64,000 nt of DNA, taken from positions 68,567,445 to 68,631,444 of the forward strand of contig NC_037668.1 in the NCBI RefSeq assembly GCF_003255815.1, given 5' to 3'. The notes under the pieces are model-generated. The model was given only the letters and a program-made list of their open reading frames with translations, was not told the origin of the DNA and ran no database searches. Source of the DNA: Theropithecus gelada (taxonomy: Eukaryota > Chordata > Mammalia > Primates > Cercopithecidae). The stretch's first letter is position 1, and each line of letters starts with the position of its first letter. Shown piece after piece: positions 30,126 to 41,317 of this stretch. Made by a program: the position numbers and the translations under genes.

Positions 30126-30640
30126 AAGGGTTGTTCTCAGTCCCAGGGGCAGCCTCGCAGAGCCCATGCCCTCCAGGATGGAGGTGTGAAGAGGGAATCC
30201 CAGGAGGTGGGGGGTGGTATGGAAATGCTCAGGAAGACAGTGGGCAAGAAGAAGGTTGGGGTCAGAGGACAGGGTGTGAAGGCTGTGACCAGGAACATAG
30301 TTATGGGCAGCAGAGGCCAGGGGACCTGCCCAGAGGACAGAGGGGACGTGTGCCTCAGCCACACTGCAGAAGGCAGACGCTTGAAAGAGGAGGCAGTACT
30401 GGGTCGGAGGCTCCTTCCCCAACCATAAGACTATCCAAGCCCCCGACTCCATTCCCCTTCGGATGTCACCCTGAAGAAGGGACAGACAGGGCTAAGAAGC
30501 CATGAAAGATTGAGTATTTTCTCCCAAAGAGCCTGAGAGGACTTGGGATGGCACAATTTAGAATGTCTTGTAACAACGTCATGAATTAATCCCTCTGCTC
30601 CTACCAGGGCATGAGGAAATGGCCCCAAAGTTGCAATGCA
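30126..30640. other. Single-copy interval
   Basis: Purine-biased from 30,170 to 30,400. No repeat family or gene recognised. Confidence 0.4.
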
Positions 30641-30840
30641 ATGGTTAAGAGCAAACATTTCCTGGATGTGCAATCCTGGGCAGGAGACACCCTCTCTGAA
30701 CTTCAGTCTCCTCGAATCTAAATCGAGGATGAAAATATCATCCATCTCATCAGATTGAAAGGTTTAAAGGAGATCATGCATACAGTGGAGTGTAGAGCTA
30801 GAGCCTGGCAGAGGGCAAATATTCAATCAATGGTGTTTAT
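30640..30840 (-). mobile_element. MIR
   Basis: 'gcaatggttaagagcaaaca', 'cttcagtctcctcgaatcta' and 'tagagcctggcagagggcaa'. Confidence 0.75.
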
Positions 30841-30856
30841 GATGATGGGTTTTAAA

Positions 30857-30980
30857 GGCTGGGCAAGGTGGCTCATGCCTGTAATCCCAGCACTTTGTGA
30901 GGCTGAGGCGAGTGGATCACTTGAGGTCAGGAGTTCGAGATCAGCCTGGCCAACATGGTGAAACCCCGTCTCTCCTAAAA

Positions 30981-31019
<39 letters not shown>

Positions 31020-31184
31020 CCTGGCATGGCGGTGGGCGCCTGTAATCCCAGGTACTTGAGAGCCTGAGGTAGAAGAATCACTTGAACCTGGGAGGCTGAG
31101 GTTGCAGTGAGCCGAGATTGTGCCACCGTACTCCAGCCTTGGCGACAGAGTGAGACTCTGTCTCAAAAAAAAAAAAAAAAAAAA
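30857..31184 (+). mobile_element. AluS with (AC)17 in its linker
   Basis: Both arms are intact. The A-rich linker has become a perfect dinucleotide repeat. 20-base A tail. Confidence 0.95.
30983..31016 (+). repeat. (AC)17
   Basis: Perfect 34-base AC run between the arms of the AluS, long enough to be polymorphic. Confidence 0.97.
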
Positions 31185-31214
31185 TTCTTCCCTGCCTTCA
31201 ATTTGTTCTCTTCC

Positions 31215-31400
31215 TCCCTTCCTCAAATACTTATACTTACTGGGACCTCCTAGCCCCTGACATGGATTTTGCCCCCTTGGAACTCACATCAGGAAATCAG
31301 ACCAGTCAACAGGCAATTAGTAGCTGACTGTGGGCTGGTGCTGTGTTGGAGTAAGCTGGGGGGACTGGGACTGGTGATGCTGAGAAGCCTTTCTGGAGGA
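31215..31400 (-). mobile_element. L2 fragment, weak
   Basis: 'gcccccttggaactcacatc' followed by 'accagtcaacaggcaattag' resembles the L2 end on the reverse strand. Confidence 0.4.
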
Positions 31401-31486
31401 TGAGATGCATTGTTTATTTAGGGGGCTTTATTGAAGCTGATAATAAACTAAAAGTATACATATTTTTAAAGAATAATAACACTTGG

Positions 31487-31618
31487 GGCTGGGCAGGGTG
31501 GCTCACACCTGTAATCCCAGCACTTTGGGAGGCCAAGGCAGGAGGATGGCTTGCACCCAGGTGTTCAAGACCAGCCTGGGCAACATAGTGAGAGCTTGTC
31601 TCTATTTTACTTAAAAAA
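31487..31618 (+). mobile_element. Alu monomer
   Basis: One arm ending 'gcttgtctctattttact'. Flanks aacacttgg and atcactcttgg are similar. Confidence 0.85.
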
Positions 31619-31714
31619 GGATCACTCTTGGGAAGGAAAGAGTAAAAATTATAAACTTTCTCCCTCAGTCAAGGTTCAGAAGTATAATTATAGTGTGCAA
31701 CACTTTATAATGGG

Positions 31715-31930
31715 AGGCAGGAGAGCATGGTTGATTTTGGAATCAGACGAGCTGGAATCCAGATTCTGAGGTTTAACAAATGGTCTGACCCTGGACTGCT
31801 TAGCTTCTCTGAGCCTCAGTTTTCCTTATCTGTAAAATGAGACTCAAGATAGCTACTTGACATGTGGGTTTGTGGTAAGATTTAAAAGAGGCAGATTATG
31901 TACAGCACCTAGCATATATTATTTGCTAAC
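31715..31930 (-). mobile_element. MIR
   Basis: 'ttttggaatcagacgagctg', 'gagcctcagttttccttatc' and 'gtacagcacctagcatatat'. Confidence 0.85.
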
Positions 31931-31939
31931 TAATTCCGA

Positions 31940-32130
31940 GTCCAGGGTTGGAGACTGGATCTGGGTGTTTTTCCTCTCCACCCTGTGTCCTGTCACTTTC
32001 TGTCTCTCCCTTGGTTTTCTGGATCATAATGAACTGATTGATGACCCACCTGTCTTCCCCACCAACCTGGGTGATCCTTGAGAACAGAGTCTGATTCAGG
32101 GTCTGTTTAGTTTATCCCCCAGTTTTTTAT
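31940..32130 (+). mobile_element. L2 fragment, weak
   Basis: 'ccttgagaacagagtctgat' after a pyrimidine-rich stretch is L2-like. Confidence 0.4.
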
Positions 32131-32135
32131 ACCCC

Positions 32136-32297
32136 CCCTTTTTTTTTCTTAGTGACAGTCTTGCACTGTTGCCCAGGCTGAAATGCAGTGGTATGATCAT
32201 AGCTCACTGTAACCTTGAACTGCTGGGCTCATGTGATCCTCCCACCTCAGCCTCCCAAAGCACTGGGATTATAGGTGTAAGCCAACATGCCCAGTCC
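32136..32297 (-). mobile_element. Alu monomer
   Basis: One arm from the T run to 'catgcccagtcc'. Confidence 0.85.
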
Positions 32298-32491
32298 CTA
32301 GATATGTTCTTTGGTGAAGTATCTGTTCAAATATTTTGCCCCTATTTGCATTACTTATTTTCTAAGTACTGCATTTGGAAGTTCTTTTTATATTCTGGAT
32401 ACAAGACTTTTATCAAATATATTGTATTAGCCCATTTTACACTGCTATAAAGAACTACTTGAGACTGGGTAATTTATAAAGACAAGAGGTT

Positions 32492-32830
32492 GACCAGGTG
32501 CAGTGGCTCATGCCTATAATCCCAGCACTTTGGGAGGTCGAAGCGGGAGGATCACGAGGTCAGGAGTTTGAGACCTGCCTGACCAACATGGTGAAACCCC
32601 ATCTCTACTAAAAATACAAAAATTAGCCAGGTGTGGTGTCAGGTGCCTGTAATCCCAGCTACTCAGGAGGCTGAGGCAGGAGACTCAATTGAACCTGGGA
32701 GGCAGAGATTGCAGTAAGCCAAGACCATGCCATTGCACTCTAGCCTGGGTGACAGAGCAAGACTCTATGTCAAAAAAAAAAAAAAAAAAAAAAAAAAAGA
32801 AAGAAAGAAAGAAAGAAAAGAAGAAAAAGA
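32492..32830 (+). mobile_element. AluS (Sc-like) inside the THE1/MST 3' LTR
   Basis: 'gatcacgaggtcaggagttt' variant. Long A tail passing into GAAA units (32,772-32,835). Target duplication of the type aaagacaag on both sides. Confidence 0.93.
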
Positions 32831-33144
32831 AAAGACAAGAAAAGAGGTTTAATTGGCTTACAGTTCCACATGGCTGGGGAGGCCTCAGGGAACTTAAAAT
32901 CATGGCAGAAGGTAAAGGGGAAGCAAGGGCACATTTTACATGGTGGCGAGGAGAGAGTGAGGTAGGGAACTGCCACACTTAAAAACCATCAGATCTCAGA
33001 GGAACTAACTCACTGTCATGAAAACAGGAAGGGAGAACTCCCCGCCCCATGATCCAATCACCTCCCACTAGGCCCCTTCTTTAACACGTGGGAATTATAA
33101 TTCCAGATGAGATTTGGGTGTGGACACAGAGCCAAATGAGATCA

Positions 33145-34724
33145 TTCTGCCCATGGCTCCTCCCAAATCTCATGTCCTTTCACATTTCAAAACTAATTAT
33201 GCCTTCCCAACAGTCCCCAAAAGTCTTAAATCATTGCAACATTAACTCAAAAGTCCAAGTCCAAAGTCTCATTACAGACAAGGCAAGTCCCTTCTGCCTA
33301 TGAGTTTGTAAAATCAACGGTGGTACAGGCATTGGTTAAATGTTTCTGTTCCAAATGGGAGAAATTGACCAAAGCAAAAGGGCCACAGGCCCCATGCAAG
33401 TCCAAAACCCAACAGGGCAGTCATTAAATCTTAAAGCTCTAAAATAATCTCCTTTGACTCCGTGTCTCACATCAAGGGCACGTTGATTCAACAAGTGGGT
33501 TTCCAAGGCCTTGGGCAGTTCCACCCCTGTGGCTGTACAGGGTATAGCCTCCACAGCTGCTTTTAAAGGCTGACCTTGAATACCTGTGGCTTTTTCAGAC
33601 ACATGGTGCAAGCTGTCAGTGTATCTGGGGTCTGGAAGACAATGGCCTTCTTCTCACAGCTCCAGTAGGCAGTGCCCTGGTGGGGACTCAATGTTGGGCT
33701 CCAACCCCAAATTTCCCCCATACTGCCCTAGCAGAGGTTCTCCATGAGGGCTTTGCCCCTGCAGCAGACTTCTGCCTGGACATCCAAATGTTTCCATACC
33801 TCCTCTGAAATCTAGGCGGAGTCTCCTAAACTCTTGCCTTCTGCACACCTGTAGGCACAACACCACACGAAAGTCACCAAGGCTTGGAGGTTGCACCTTC
33901 TGAAGCCACGGTCTTAGCTATACCTTGGCCCCTTTTAGCCACAGGTGGATCTACAGTGGCTGGGACACAGGGTGCCATGTCCCAAGGCTGCATAGAGCAG
34001 CAGGGCCCCTGAGCCTGGCTCATGAAACCATTTTTCTCTTCTAGGCCTCTGGGCGTGTGATGGGAGGGACTGCCATGAAGATCTCTGAAATGCCCTGGAG
34101 ACATTTTCCCCATTGTCTTGGCAAGTAACATTTGGCTCCTTGTTACTTATGCAAATTTATCCAGACAGCTTGATTTCTCCTCAGGAAATGGGTTTTTCTT
34201 TTCTACTGCTTGGTCAGGCTGCAAATTTCCCAAACTTTTGCTCTGCTTGCCTTTTAAACATAAGTTCCAATTTCAGACCATCTATTTGTGAATGCATATG
34301 ACTATATGCTGTTAGAAGCACTCAAGCCACATCTTGAACACTTTGCTGCTTAGAAATTTCTTCCACCAGATATCCTAAATCATTTATCTCAAGTTTGAAG
34401 TTCCACGTATCTCTAGGGCAGGGGCAAAATGCCACCAGTGTCTTTGCTAAAGCATAACAAGAGTGACTTTTGCTCCAGTTCCCAAAAGGTTCCTCATCTC
34501 TATGTGAGACCACTTCAACCTGGACTTCCTTGTCCATATCACTATCAGCATTTTTGTCAAAACCATTCAACAAGTCTCTAGAAAGTTTCAAACTTTCCCA
34601 CATCTTCCTGTCTTCTTCTGAGCTCTCCAAACTGTTCCAACCTCTGCCTATAACCCAGTTCCAAAGTCACTTCCATATTTTCAGGAATTTTTACAGCAGT
34701 ACCCCACTCCTGGTACCAATTTTC
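33145..34724 (-). mobile_element. THE1/MST internal region
   Basis: No other insertion interrupts it. Typical blocks 'gcaagtcccttctgcctatg' and 'ccctagcagaggttctccat' occur in order. Reading frames are short and broken. Confidence 0.88.
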
Positions 34725-35235
34725 TGTATTAGTCCATTTTCACATTGCTATACAGAACTACCTGAGACTGGGTAATTTATAAAGAAAAGAGGTTTAATTG
34801 ACTCACAGTTTCATGTGACGGGGGGAGACCTCATGAAATTTACAATAATGGCAGAAGGCAAAGGGGAAGCAAGGCACATCTTACATGGTGACAGGAGAGA
34901 GACAGAGAGCGAGCGAGGGAAGAAAGAGCCACACTTTAAAACCATTAGATCTTATGAGAACTCACTATCACAAGAACACCAAGGGGAAAATTTGCCCCCA
35001 TGATCCAGTTGTCTCCCATCAGGCCCCTTCTCTGACATATGGGGATTAGAATTTGAGATGGGATTTGGGTGGGGACACAAAACCAAACCATATCATACAT
35101 CATTTGCACATATTTTCTCTCAGTCTGTAGATTGTATTTGCATTCTCTTGTGTCTTCCAAAGGGCGGGCATTTTAAATTTATTCATCTTTATGCCAATAC
35201 CACACTGTCTTGATTGCAGTGGCTTTCTCTAACTA

Positions 35236-35690
35236 CTCCAAGACAAAGGCATAAGTGAAAAAGGAAAAAAAAAATAGAGGAATGTTTTTTGAGCATCTAT
35301 ATGTACAAGTATACTTGCCAAGAAAGAAATTTTATTTTTCTTGGAAAGTTGTGAGGTCACATGTCCTCTTCCCAGAGCCTGCCCCCTCCCCACCCCTAGG
35401 TGTTGTCTGATAGGGACTGAGGTGGACATGACTAACATCTCCCATCTTCTAGAGATAAAACTTTTCTTAGTATGGCCTGAGATCACATTAGCTTTGTGAT
35501 GGTTTCTGTTGACTCACATAAAGCTTGTGATCAACTAAAACCCCCTGTTTTACAAGTGATCCTGTTAAGTCTGGTCAAGTCAGATCTTCTGCACTGATCA
35601 GTATGCACTTTATATTACATAATTTTTGATTAGTAATTATGTGTCTAGCCTCATCTAGGTACTTTTACATAATAAATTGCTATTATGGTT
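35236..35690. other. Interval with an L3/CR1-like block
   Basis: 35,470-35,580 ('gcctgagatcacattagctt', 'aaagcttgtgatcaactaaa') resembles an ancient CR1/L3-type LINE. The rest is AT-rich single-copy. Confidence 0.4.
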
Positions 35691-35900
35691 ACCACACACT
35701 GAGCACTTTTACAATGTGCCAAAGTGCTAAATACTTTGCATACCACATTCAAACCTTGCAACAACCACGTAAAACAGGCTTTATTAACCCCACTTTATTG
35801 ATGAAGACATTGTGAGTTTTAGGAGTGATGCTATTTCCCAAGATCATCAGTCAGTAGGTGGCAGAGCCAGGAACTGGCTTCAGGGTCCACACTGTCCTAC
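35690..35900 (+). mobile_element. MIR
   Basis: 'accacacactgagcactttt', 'accccactttattgatgaag' and 'gtaggtggcagagccaggaa'. Confidence 0.85.
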
Positions 35901-35914
35901 TTTTGAACTTGCAG

Positions 35915-36045
35915 AAATGAGGAAGTGAGGCTCAGAGAGGTCAAATAACTCACCCAAGATCATATAGGTGCTAAGAGATGGGTAAATGAGAATGTAAACC
36001 CAGGTCTGCCTGGCTTCAAAGTTGGGCTCTTCCTGCTATGCTCTT
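35915..36045 (+). mobile_element. MIR, distal half
   Basis: 'gaggctcagagaggtcaaat' through 'cttcctgctatgctctt'; lies in tandem with the previous MIR. Confidence 0.8.
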
Positions 36046-36900
36046 GGGAGAGCGAGCCCTTGCAACGAGTCTGGAGCATAGGTAGGTCTGGGGCAAGCCA
36101 TCCCAGGCTGGAGTGATGACCCCTATGTTAGGGACTTTTAAATTATAAAACACCAATCAAACGTCAGGGGTGTCATTAGCATCATTACCATCATGCTGGC
36201 TTGCCAAGTCTAATTCTGGAAAATTTGAAGGTCAGGCCTCACTACATCAGTGATTGATTTGTTTACATGAAACAGAAGCCCACTCCAGCTAGTTTAAGCA
36301 AAAAATGTAATTCAATATAAGGCGTTGGAACTATCTCACAGATCTCAAGGGCAGGCAAGTCACACAAGGACCTTACACTCAGGACTGGTGTTGGGTAAAT
36401 GTCCACCTTTCCCTCCACTTCTCTCAAAACACCAGTTTCCTTTCTCTCAGACACGTGTCCCAAGCAGTCCTCCTTGGCAAATATACATTTCCTTACCCAA
36501 CCAGGACCTGTGGCGAGCAGTCTGGCCCCTCCTTGTCCTAATTCCAAAGTTCAGGAATCTGACTGGCCCAGCCTGGCCTCTGGAGTGGTTCCCTGTGAGT
36601 CAGGTGCCCACTTCTGCCCCAATTAACTGGACAAAGAGGCTGGGCTGCATAGAAGAACCAAGGACCCAGGAGACTCCCTGGGCTTGTGGGCTCAGCAGGT
36701 ATCTACTGAAGAAACCTGAAGGAAACTGAAGAAACCTACTTCAGTTTGGCCTGCCCTAGGGACTAGGAGGAGGCCAGGTGGGCCACGTTTCTGCCCAGTA
36801 ATTTCCCAGTGCTGAACTTCTTCAGGAGTAAAATGGCTTTCTCTGACACTTCAGTGTCTTAGTGCCTCTAGAAACTCTGGAAAGTTATTTTGAATTTTAA
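36046..36900. other. Interval with an unassigned repeat-like block
   Basis: 36,555-36,640 ('tctgactggcccagcctggc', then 'gagtcaggtgcccacttctg') resembles the block at 15,690-15,790. No gene. Confidence 0.4.
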
Positions 36901-36907
36901 TTAAAAA

Positions 36908-37194
36908 AAATTTTTTTATTTTTATTTTTTGAGATGGAGTCTTGCTCTGTCGCCTAGGCTGGAGTGCAGTGGCGCCATCTCAGCTTACTGCAACCTCCGC
37001 TTCCCAGGTTCAAGCAATTCTCCCACCTCAGCCTCCCAAGTAGCTGGGATTACAGATGCCTACCACCTTGCCTGACTAATTTTTGTATTTTTAGTAGAGA
37101 TGGGCTTTCACCATGTTGGCCAGGCTAGTCTCTAACTCCTGACCTCAAGTGATCTGCCTGCTGGGATTACAGGTGTGAGCCACCACTCCTGGCC
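36908..37194 (-). mobile_element. AluS with internal deletion
   Basis: Lacks the 'ctcggcctcccaaag' stretch near the 5' end: 'tctgcctg' joins directly to 'ctgggattacagg'. Confidence 0.92.
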
Positions 37195-37204
37195 TATTTT
37201 TAAA

Positions 37205-37344
37205 TTATGTATTTATTTTATTTTTTGTAGAGAGAAGGTCTCGCTATGTTGCCCAGGCTGGTCTCAAACTTCTGGGTTCAAGCTATCCTCCCACCTCAGC
37301 TTCCCAAAGTGCTGGGATCACAGGTGTTAGCCACCATGCCTGGC
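37205..37344 (-). mobile_element. Alu, half-length
   Basis: Promoter-proximal arm only, adjacent to the preceding AluS. Confidence 0.87.
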
Positions 37345-37610
37345 CAGCTCTAAAAGGTTCTGACAGAGTATAGTGACGTGTGTGTAGCTCATGCTTTGGG
37401 GCTATTTAAGGCTCCTGGGGACTCGTCTACCTGTTTTTCTTAGTCCCTGGCCCTGGTTTACAGACCATTCCCAAGGAACTTCCTGTCTTGCCTTCCTGGG
37501 TCACTGCTCAGCCTTGAAAACATGATACATTTGCTGCTTTTGACAAGCCACCTCTTCACTGATTCCGTCTAGTCTCTGTGTTTTCCTTTGCTGGGTGTGA
37601 CTCTTTGAAT
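37345..37610. other. Single-copy interval
   Basis: Nothing recognised. Confidence 0.35.
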
Positions 37611-37611
37611 C

Positions 37612-37710
37612 AGACTTCCAGAATATTAGGGCTGAAAGATCATTGCATCCGAATGCCCTCCACCGCTCGCTTGTGGGACCTGAGATGCAGAGAGGAGAAG
37701 ATGAGTGAAT
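37612..37710 (+). mobile_element. Ancient MIR/L3-like fragment
   Basis: 'cagaatattagggctgaaag' followed by 'gacctgagatgcagagagga' is the pattern of a very old mammalian SINE/LINE tail. Confidence 0.35.
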
Positions 37711-37940
37711 GCAGATATACCCAAGGAGGAACAGAGGAGGGTTTTAGGTGATACATGGACAAACATGTTGTTATTGTGATAGCTATATTTAAACAAACTG
37801 TACTGTTGCTTAGGCTGAGGCTAAATTTATTTAAGTAAAATAGTCCAATAAAGAAAAACACAAAGCAAAAATATCTTACAGATTGTAGAAAATGATGAAA
37901 TTAGCACAGGAAGGAGTGACATTTGGGAAATACTATGTTG

Positions 37941-37981
37941 ATGAATGGTGAATGGATGAATGAATGAATAAATGAATGGAT
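37941..37981 (+). repeat. (GAAT/GGAT)n
   Basis: ggtgaatggatgaatgaatg, then aataaatgaatgga. Confidence 0.85.
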
Positions 37982-37984
37982 AGG

Positions 37985-38395
37985 GTACAACACTGGAATC
38001 TTCAGGATGCATTTTCTTACAGACATGGAACTATTTCCCAGTCCTTGCACTTCAAGTCAGAGAATCATCAAGATCCCACAAAACACCAGCCCAGCCCCCA
38101 CAGGCGCTATACTTTTGACGAGATGGAACACATTGTTTATCGTGCGGTTCTCTTTTTCCAGGCCAGCAAACTCCAGACTCAGGGGCAACTGAGTGTACCT
38201 TTTAAGGTGAACATCTTGAACTCCAGTTGCCCAGCCTCCTTTGGGTTGCTACGACCTTGCTCCTAATCATACAGAGAGGAGGAGCTTTAAGGGCCAGATG
38301 GGGTCTCTGGTTTCCCACGGGGCTCCCCAAAGGCAGCCCTTCTTGGCAAAACCCTGGGCCCACGCCAGGACTGAGTCATAGAGGGGAAAGTACTC
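37985..38395. other. Repeat-free interval
   Basis: About 400 bases with no recognised repeat, including CpGs in 'ttttgacgagatggaacaca' and 'tatcgtgcggttctct'. Possible regulatory DNA. Confidence 0.35.
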
Positions 38396-38399
38396 TGGA

Positions 38400-38485
38400 T
38401 GGAAGTTGGACAGTGACCTTGGGCAAGCCCCTTCCCTCCTTCGCTGGGTCTTAGTTACTTCCTCTGAGAAGCAAGGTTTAACTCC
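38400..38485 (-). mobile_element. MIR fragment
   Basis: 'agtgaccttgggcaagcccc' then 'cttagttacttcctctgaga'. Confidence 0.65.
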
Positions 38486-38494
38486 ACCTCATTC

Positions 38495-38620
38495 GTACCT
38501 TCATTCAATGAACACCAAATGCATTCCTGGCATTTGCTTGGTATGTGGACAGATAAATAGAGTAATTGGATTCAGTGCCTGGAAGAACCCACAGTCAGGT
38601 GGGGTGGGGAGAAGGTACAT
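38495..38620 (-). mobile_element. L2 fragment
   Basis: 'cttcattcaatgaacaccaa', then 'aacccacagtcaggtggggt'. Confidence 0.55.
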
Positions 38621-38839
38621 AAGGGCCTGTAATTACAGATATGTTTAAGAAGGGCTAGATGATGTGGACAGTCCCTGCCCGCTCCGGAATCCCCAGAATG
38701 TGTCAGTCCGGGGGAAGGAATACATAAATAACTTGACAAAGTCACAGGGCTGCATCCAGAAAAGTGTTAGCCCTTGAAGGTAAGGGCAGCCTAGGCCTTG
38801 CTCCTGATCCTTCTCCATCCTACAGCAAACCTGCTGAAC

Positions 38840-39055
38840 ATGGACTTTGGAGTTGAACCAATTCAGGTTCCAACCCCTGAGCAGACACCAACTAGAACTG
38901 GAAGCTTCACTCTCTGGGCCTCAGTTTCCTCCTTTATCCAAGGGGGATAGTGCCCTGGGATCCTAGGACGTATGAGGGTTCCAAAAGGTATCATGTGTAT
39001 CATGTCAAGAGCTCGGCACAGGGCCTGGCCCATTGTATGGCTCCACCATTGAGGT
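38840..39055 (-). mobile_element. MIR
   Basis: 'ctttggagttgaaccaattc', 'gggcctcagtttcctccttt' and 'gctcggcacagggcctggcc'. Confidence 0.85.
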
Positions 39056-39715
39056 AGGAGGTTGAATGGATGTCTGTCCACTCTGGAAACACACTCACCT
39101 CTTGCCTCCCTTGGCTGGTCCCAGGGTTGGCTGTCTTTCTGGGGCTCTCTTACCCAAGAGGTCTTGCCTCAGTCCTTTCTTGACCCTTTGAATGCTCTCA
39201 GGGGCTTTCCTTTTCCCAGGCCAGAGCCTCCCCATTGTGCACCTCTGCTCTACTGGTCTGGCTGTGAACTGGTATGTGCCAGAGACTGGGAGGAGGTTGG
39301 TAGGGCTGGGATTCCTTGGGGGAAAGCTGGCTGGAGCTGCAGGTTCCCCGGCTCTCTTCCCAGCATTAAATTAGCACTGGAGCTGCCTGGTCTTGCCCAA
39401 TAACTTGCCCAGGACAAGGTGACATCCTTCTTCCCTTCTTTGAGGCAGGACTGAGTGGCTTCCTAGAAGAAGACAGGCAGGGCAAGCCAAGACGCACCCA
39501 AAGGATGGGGGAGGGAACCTGAGTCGGGGAGAGGATGGGAGAGTGTGGAGCTTGGGGCAGCAGTGGATGGAACAGGTTTGCCCACATTCCTGGCAGGCCC
39601 TAGGATTCCAAAGCACTTTCTGTTTTTGTCACTGCCCCACCAATCACACACTCTGCCAGGGCCACAAGGCACCAGGCTTTTCAGAGCACCAAGCCCTTCT
39701 ACCTGCACTTCTCAT
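39056..39715. other. Single-copy GC-moderate interval
   Basis: No repeat recognised. Several overlapping open frames have no domain or splice logic. Confidence 0.4.
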
Positions 39716-39820
39716 TCTTCACACCAAGAGATGGGTACCACTGGCTCTGTTTTGCAGATGCAGAAACTGAGGCTCACAGAGGAAGAATCACAGGCCCAAA
39801 CTCAGAAGGGCTGATAGAAT
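39715..39820 (+). mobile_element. MIR fragment
   Basis: 'gttttgcagatgcagaaact', then 'gaggctcacagaggaagaat'. Confidence 0.8.
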
Positions 39821-39831
39821 TAACTTTTAAT

Positions 39832-40109
39832 GGCCAGGTGTGGTGGTTCATGGCTGTAATCCCAGCATTTTGGGAGGCCTCAGTGGGTGAATCGCTTGAG
39901 CCCAGGAGTTCAAGATCAGCCTGGGCAACATGGTGAAAACTGACTCTACAAAAAACACAAAAATTAACTGGGCGTGATGGCCCAGTTACCCAGTAGGCTG
40001 AGGTAGAAGGATCACCTGGGCTCCAGTGATCGAGGCTACAGTGAGCCATGATTGTACTACTGCACTCCAGCCTGAGTGACAGAATTAGACTCTATCAAAA
40101 AAATAAAAT
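39832..40109 (+). mobile_element. AluJ
   Basis: J-type with a shortened linker/right-arm start ('cgtgatggcccagttaccca'). Confidence 0.9.
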
Positions 40110-40119
40110 AACCATTCAC

Positions 40120-40335
40120 TAAGAACTACTATGAACCGGGAACCTGCTATGAACCAGGTCCATTTCATACAAAAATCATCTCTGTTCCCAATATCCCAGT
40201 AAGGTGCCCATTTTACAGATGAGTAGACCAAAATGCAACCCGATGAAAGCACTTGCCCAGGGGCCCAGAACTAGTACGCACAGAGCGAAGATGTGAGCCT
40301 AGATTTGTTGGACTCCAGATCCTACCTCTCCTCCA
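40120..40335 (+). mobile_element. MIR
   Basis: 'gcccattttacagatgagta' and 'gcacttgcccaggggcccag'. An internal near-duplicate, ctatgaaccgggaacctg and ctatgaaccaggtcc, is present. Confidence 0.8.
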
Positions 40336-40475
40336 TGTTAAAGGCAAGGAAACAGAGGTTCAGTAAGGTTCAAACCATGTCCAAGGTCATACCACCAGCA
40401 AGGCAAAGCCAGTTTTCAACCCAGGTCTGTCTAACTCTGCAACTCCTGTGTTTGCCGTATGCTACATTGTCTCAG
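40335..40475 (+). mobile_element. MIR, distal half
   Basis: 'aggcaaggaaacagaggttc' to 'gccgtatgctacattgtc', in tandem with the previous MIR. Confidence 0.75.
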
Positions 40476-40780
40476 AAAACCTTTTTGTCATGGAGCAACT
40501 AGCTGATGCCAAATGACTACAAATGTGTCTCAAACAGATAAAGATCCAGGACAGAAAGGGTCATGAACTATTATTACTATTATCATTAACGCTATTATTA
40601 ATCGCTAACATAGCAGGGTCAGCATTTATACTGTATGATTCAGATTTGCAGAAATAAAACTTTCCTTCCACAACTGAACCCAACTCGATCACAACTCCTC
40701 TTCCCCTGATTTATTTCTGGGTTAAAATGTATTTGTTTCATGACAACTAAATGCAGTGAGAGAGCATGCATTTTCTTTTG
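40476..40780. other. AT-rich single-copy interval
   Basis: Nothing recognised beyond a short (ATT)n-like stretch at 40,570-40,602. Confidence 0.35.
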
Positions 40781-40866
40781 CTTTAAAGGACATTTGAGGA
40801 CAATTGGTAAAATCTGAAATAAGTCTACAGATTAGATAATAGTCTTGTATAATGTTAATTCTCCAA

Positions 40867-41317
40867 TTTTTAATTTTTGTATTAAAAACAATTTTTTTTG
40901 AGACGGAGTTTTGCTCTTGTTGCCCGGGCTGGAGCGCAATGGCGTGATCTTGGCTCACTGCAACTTCCATCTCCCAGGTTCAAGCAATTATGTGGCCTCA
41001 GTCTCCCAAGTAGCTGGGATTACAGGCACCCACACCATGCCTGGCTAATTTTTGTATTTTAGTAGAGACGGGATTTCCCCATGTTGGTTAGGCTGGTCTT
41101 GAACTCCTGACCTCAGGTGATCTGCCCACCTCAGCCTCCCAAAGTGCTGGGATTACAGGCGTGAGACACCACGCCCAGCCTAAAAAAAATTTTTTTTAAG
41201 ATAGGGAGTCTCACTATGTTGGCCAGGCTGGTCTCCAATTCCTGGCCTCAAGTGATCCTCCTGCCTCAGCCTCCCAAGGTGCTGGGATTAGAGAGGTGTG
41301 AGCCAACACGTCCGGCC
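40867..41317 (-). mobile_element. Alu (left arm plus linker) split by a nested AluS
   Basis: Outer pieces 40,867-40,892 and 41,182-41,317. Exact outer target duplication aattctccaa at 40,857 and 41,318. Confidence 0.85.
40893..41181 (-). mobile_element. AluS nested in the Alu
   Basis: Complete reverse S-type dimer inserted in the T-rich linker of the outer copy. Confidence 0.92.

Larger units (their letters stand above)
32423..35095 (-). mobile_element. Complete THE1/MST-type MaLR element (LTR-internal-LTR)
   Basis: Reverse-strand element with LTRs at 34,725-35,095 (5' LTR, 371 bases) and 32,423-33,144 (3' LTR, split by an Alu), and a 1,580-base internal region (33,145-34,724). These sizes fit the non-autonomous THE1/MST group of ERVL-MaLR. 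Flanks tatat (32,418-32,422) and tacat (35,096-35,100) form a 5-base target duplication with one mismatch. The internal region shows no intact viral-type frame. Confidence 0.9.
32298..35235 (+). mobile_element. Old L1 fragment split by the THE1/MST element
   Basis: Left part 'gatatgttctttggtgaagt' to 'ctggatacaagacttttatc'. Right part from 35,096, 'catttgcacatattttctct', 'gccaataccacactgtcttg', continues the same L1 region. Confidence 0.75.

Noticed and set aside
33145..34724. THE1/MST internal region as a coding retrovirus remnant
   Set aside because: Frames are short and broken and this group is non-autonomous; no protein was reconstructed.
36325..36729. 134-codon frame on the plus strand
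   Set aside because: No domain, and it overlaps a repeat-like block; most likely chance.
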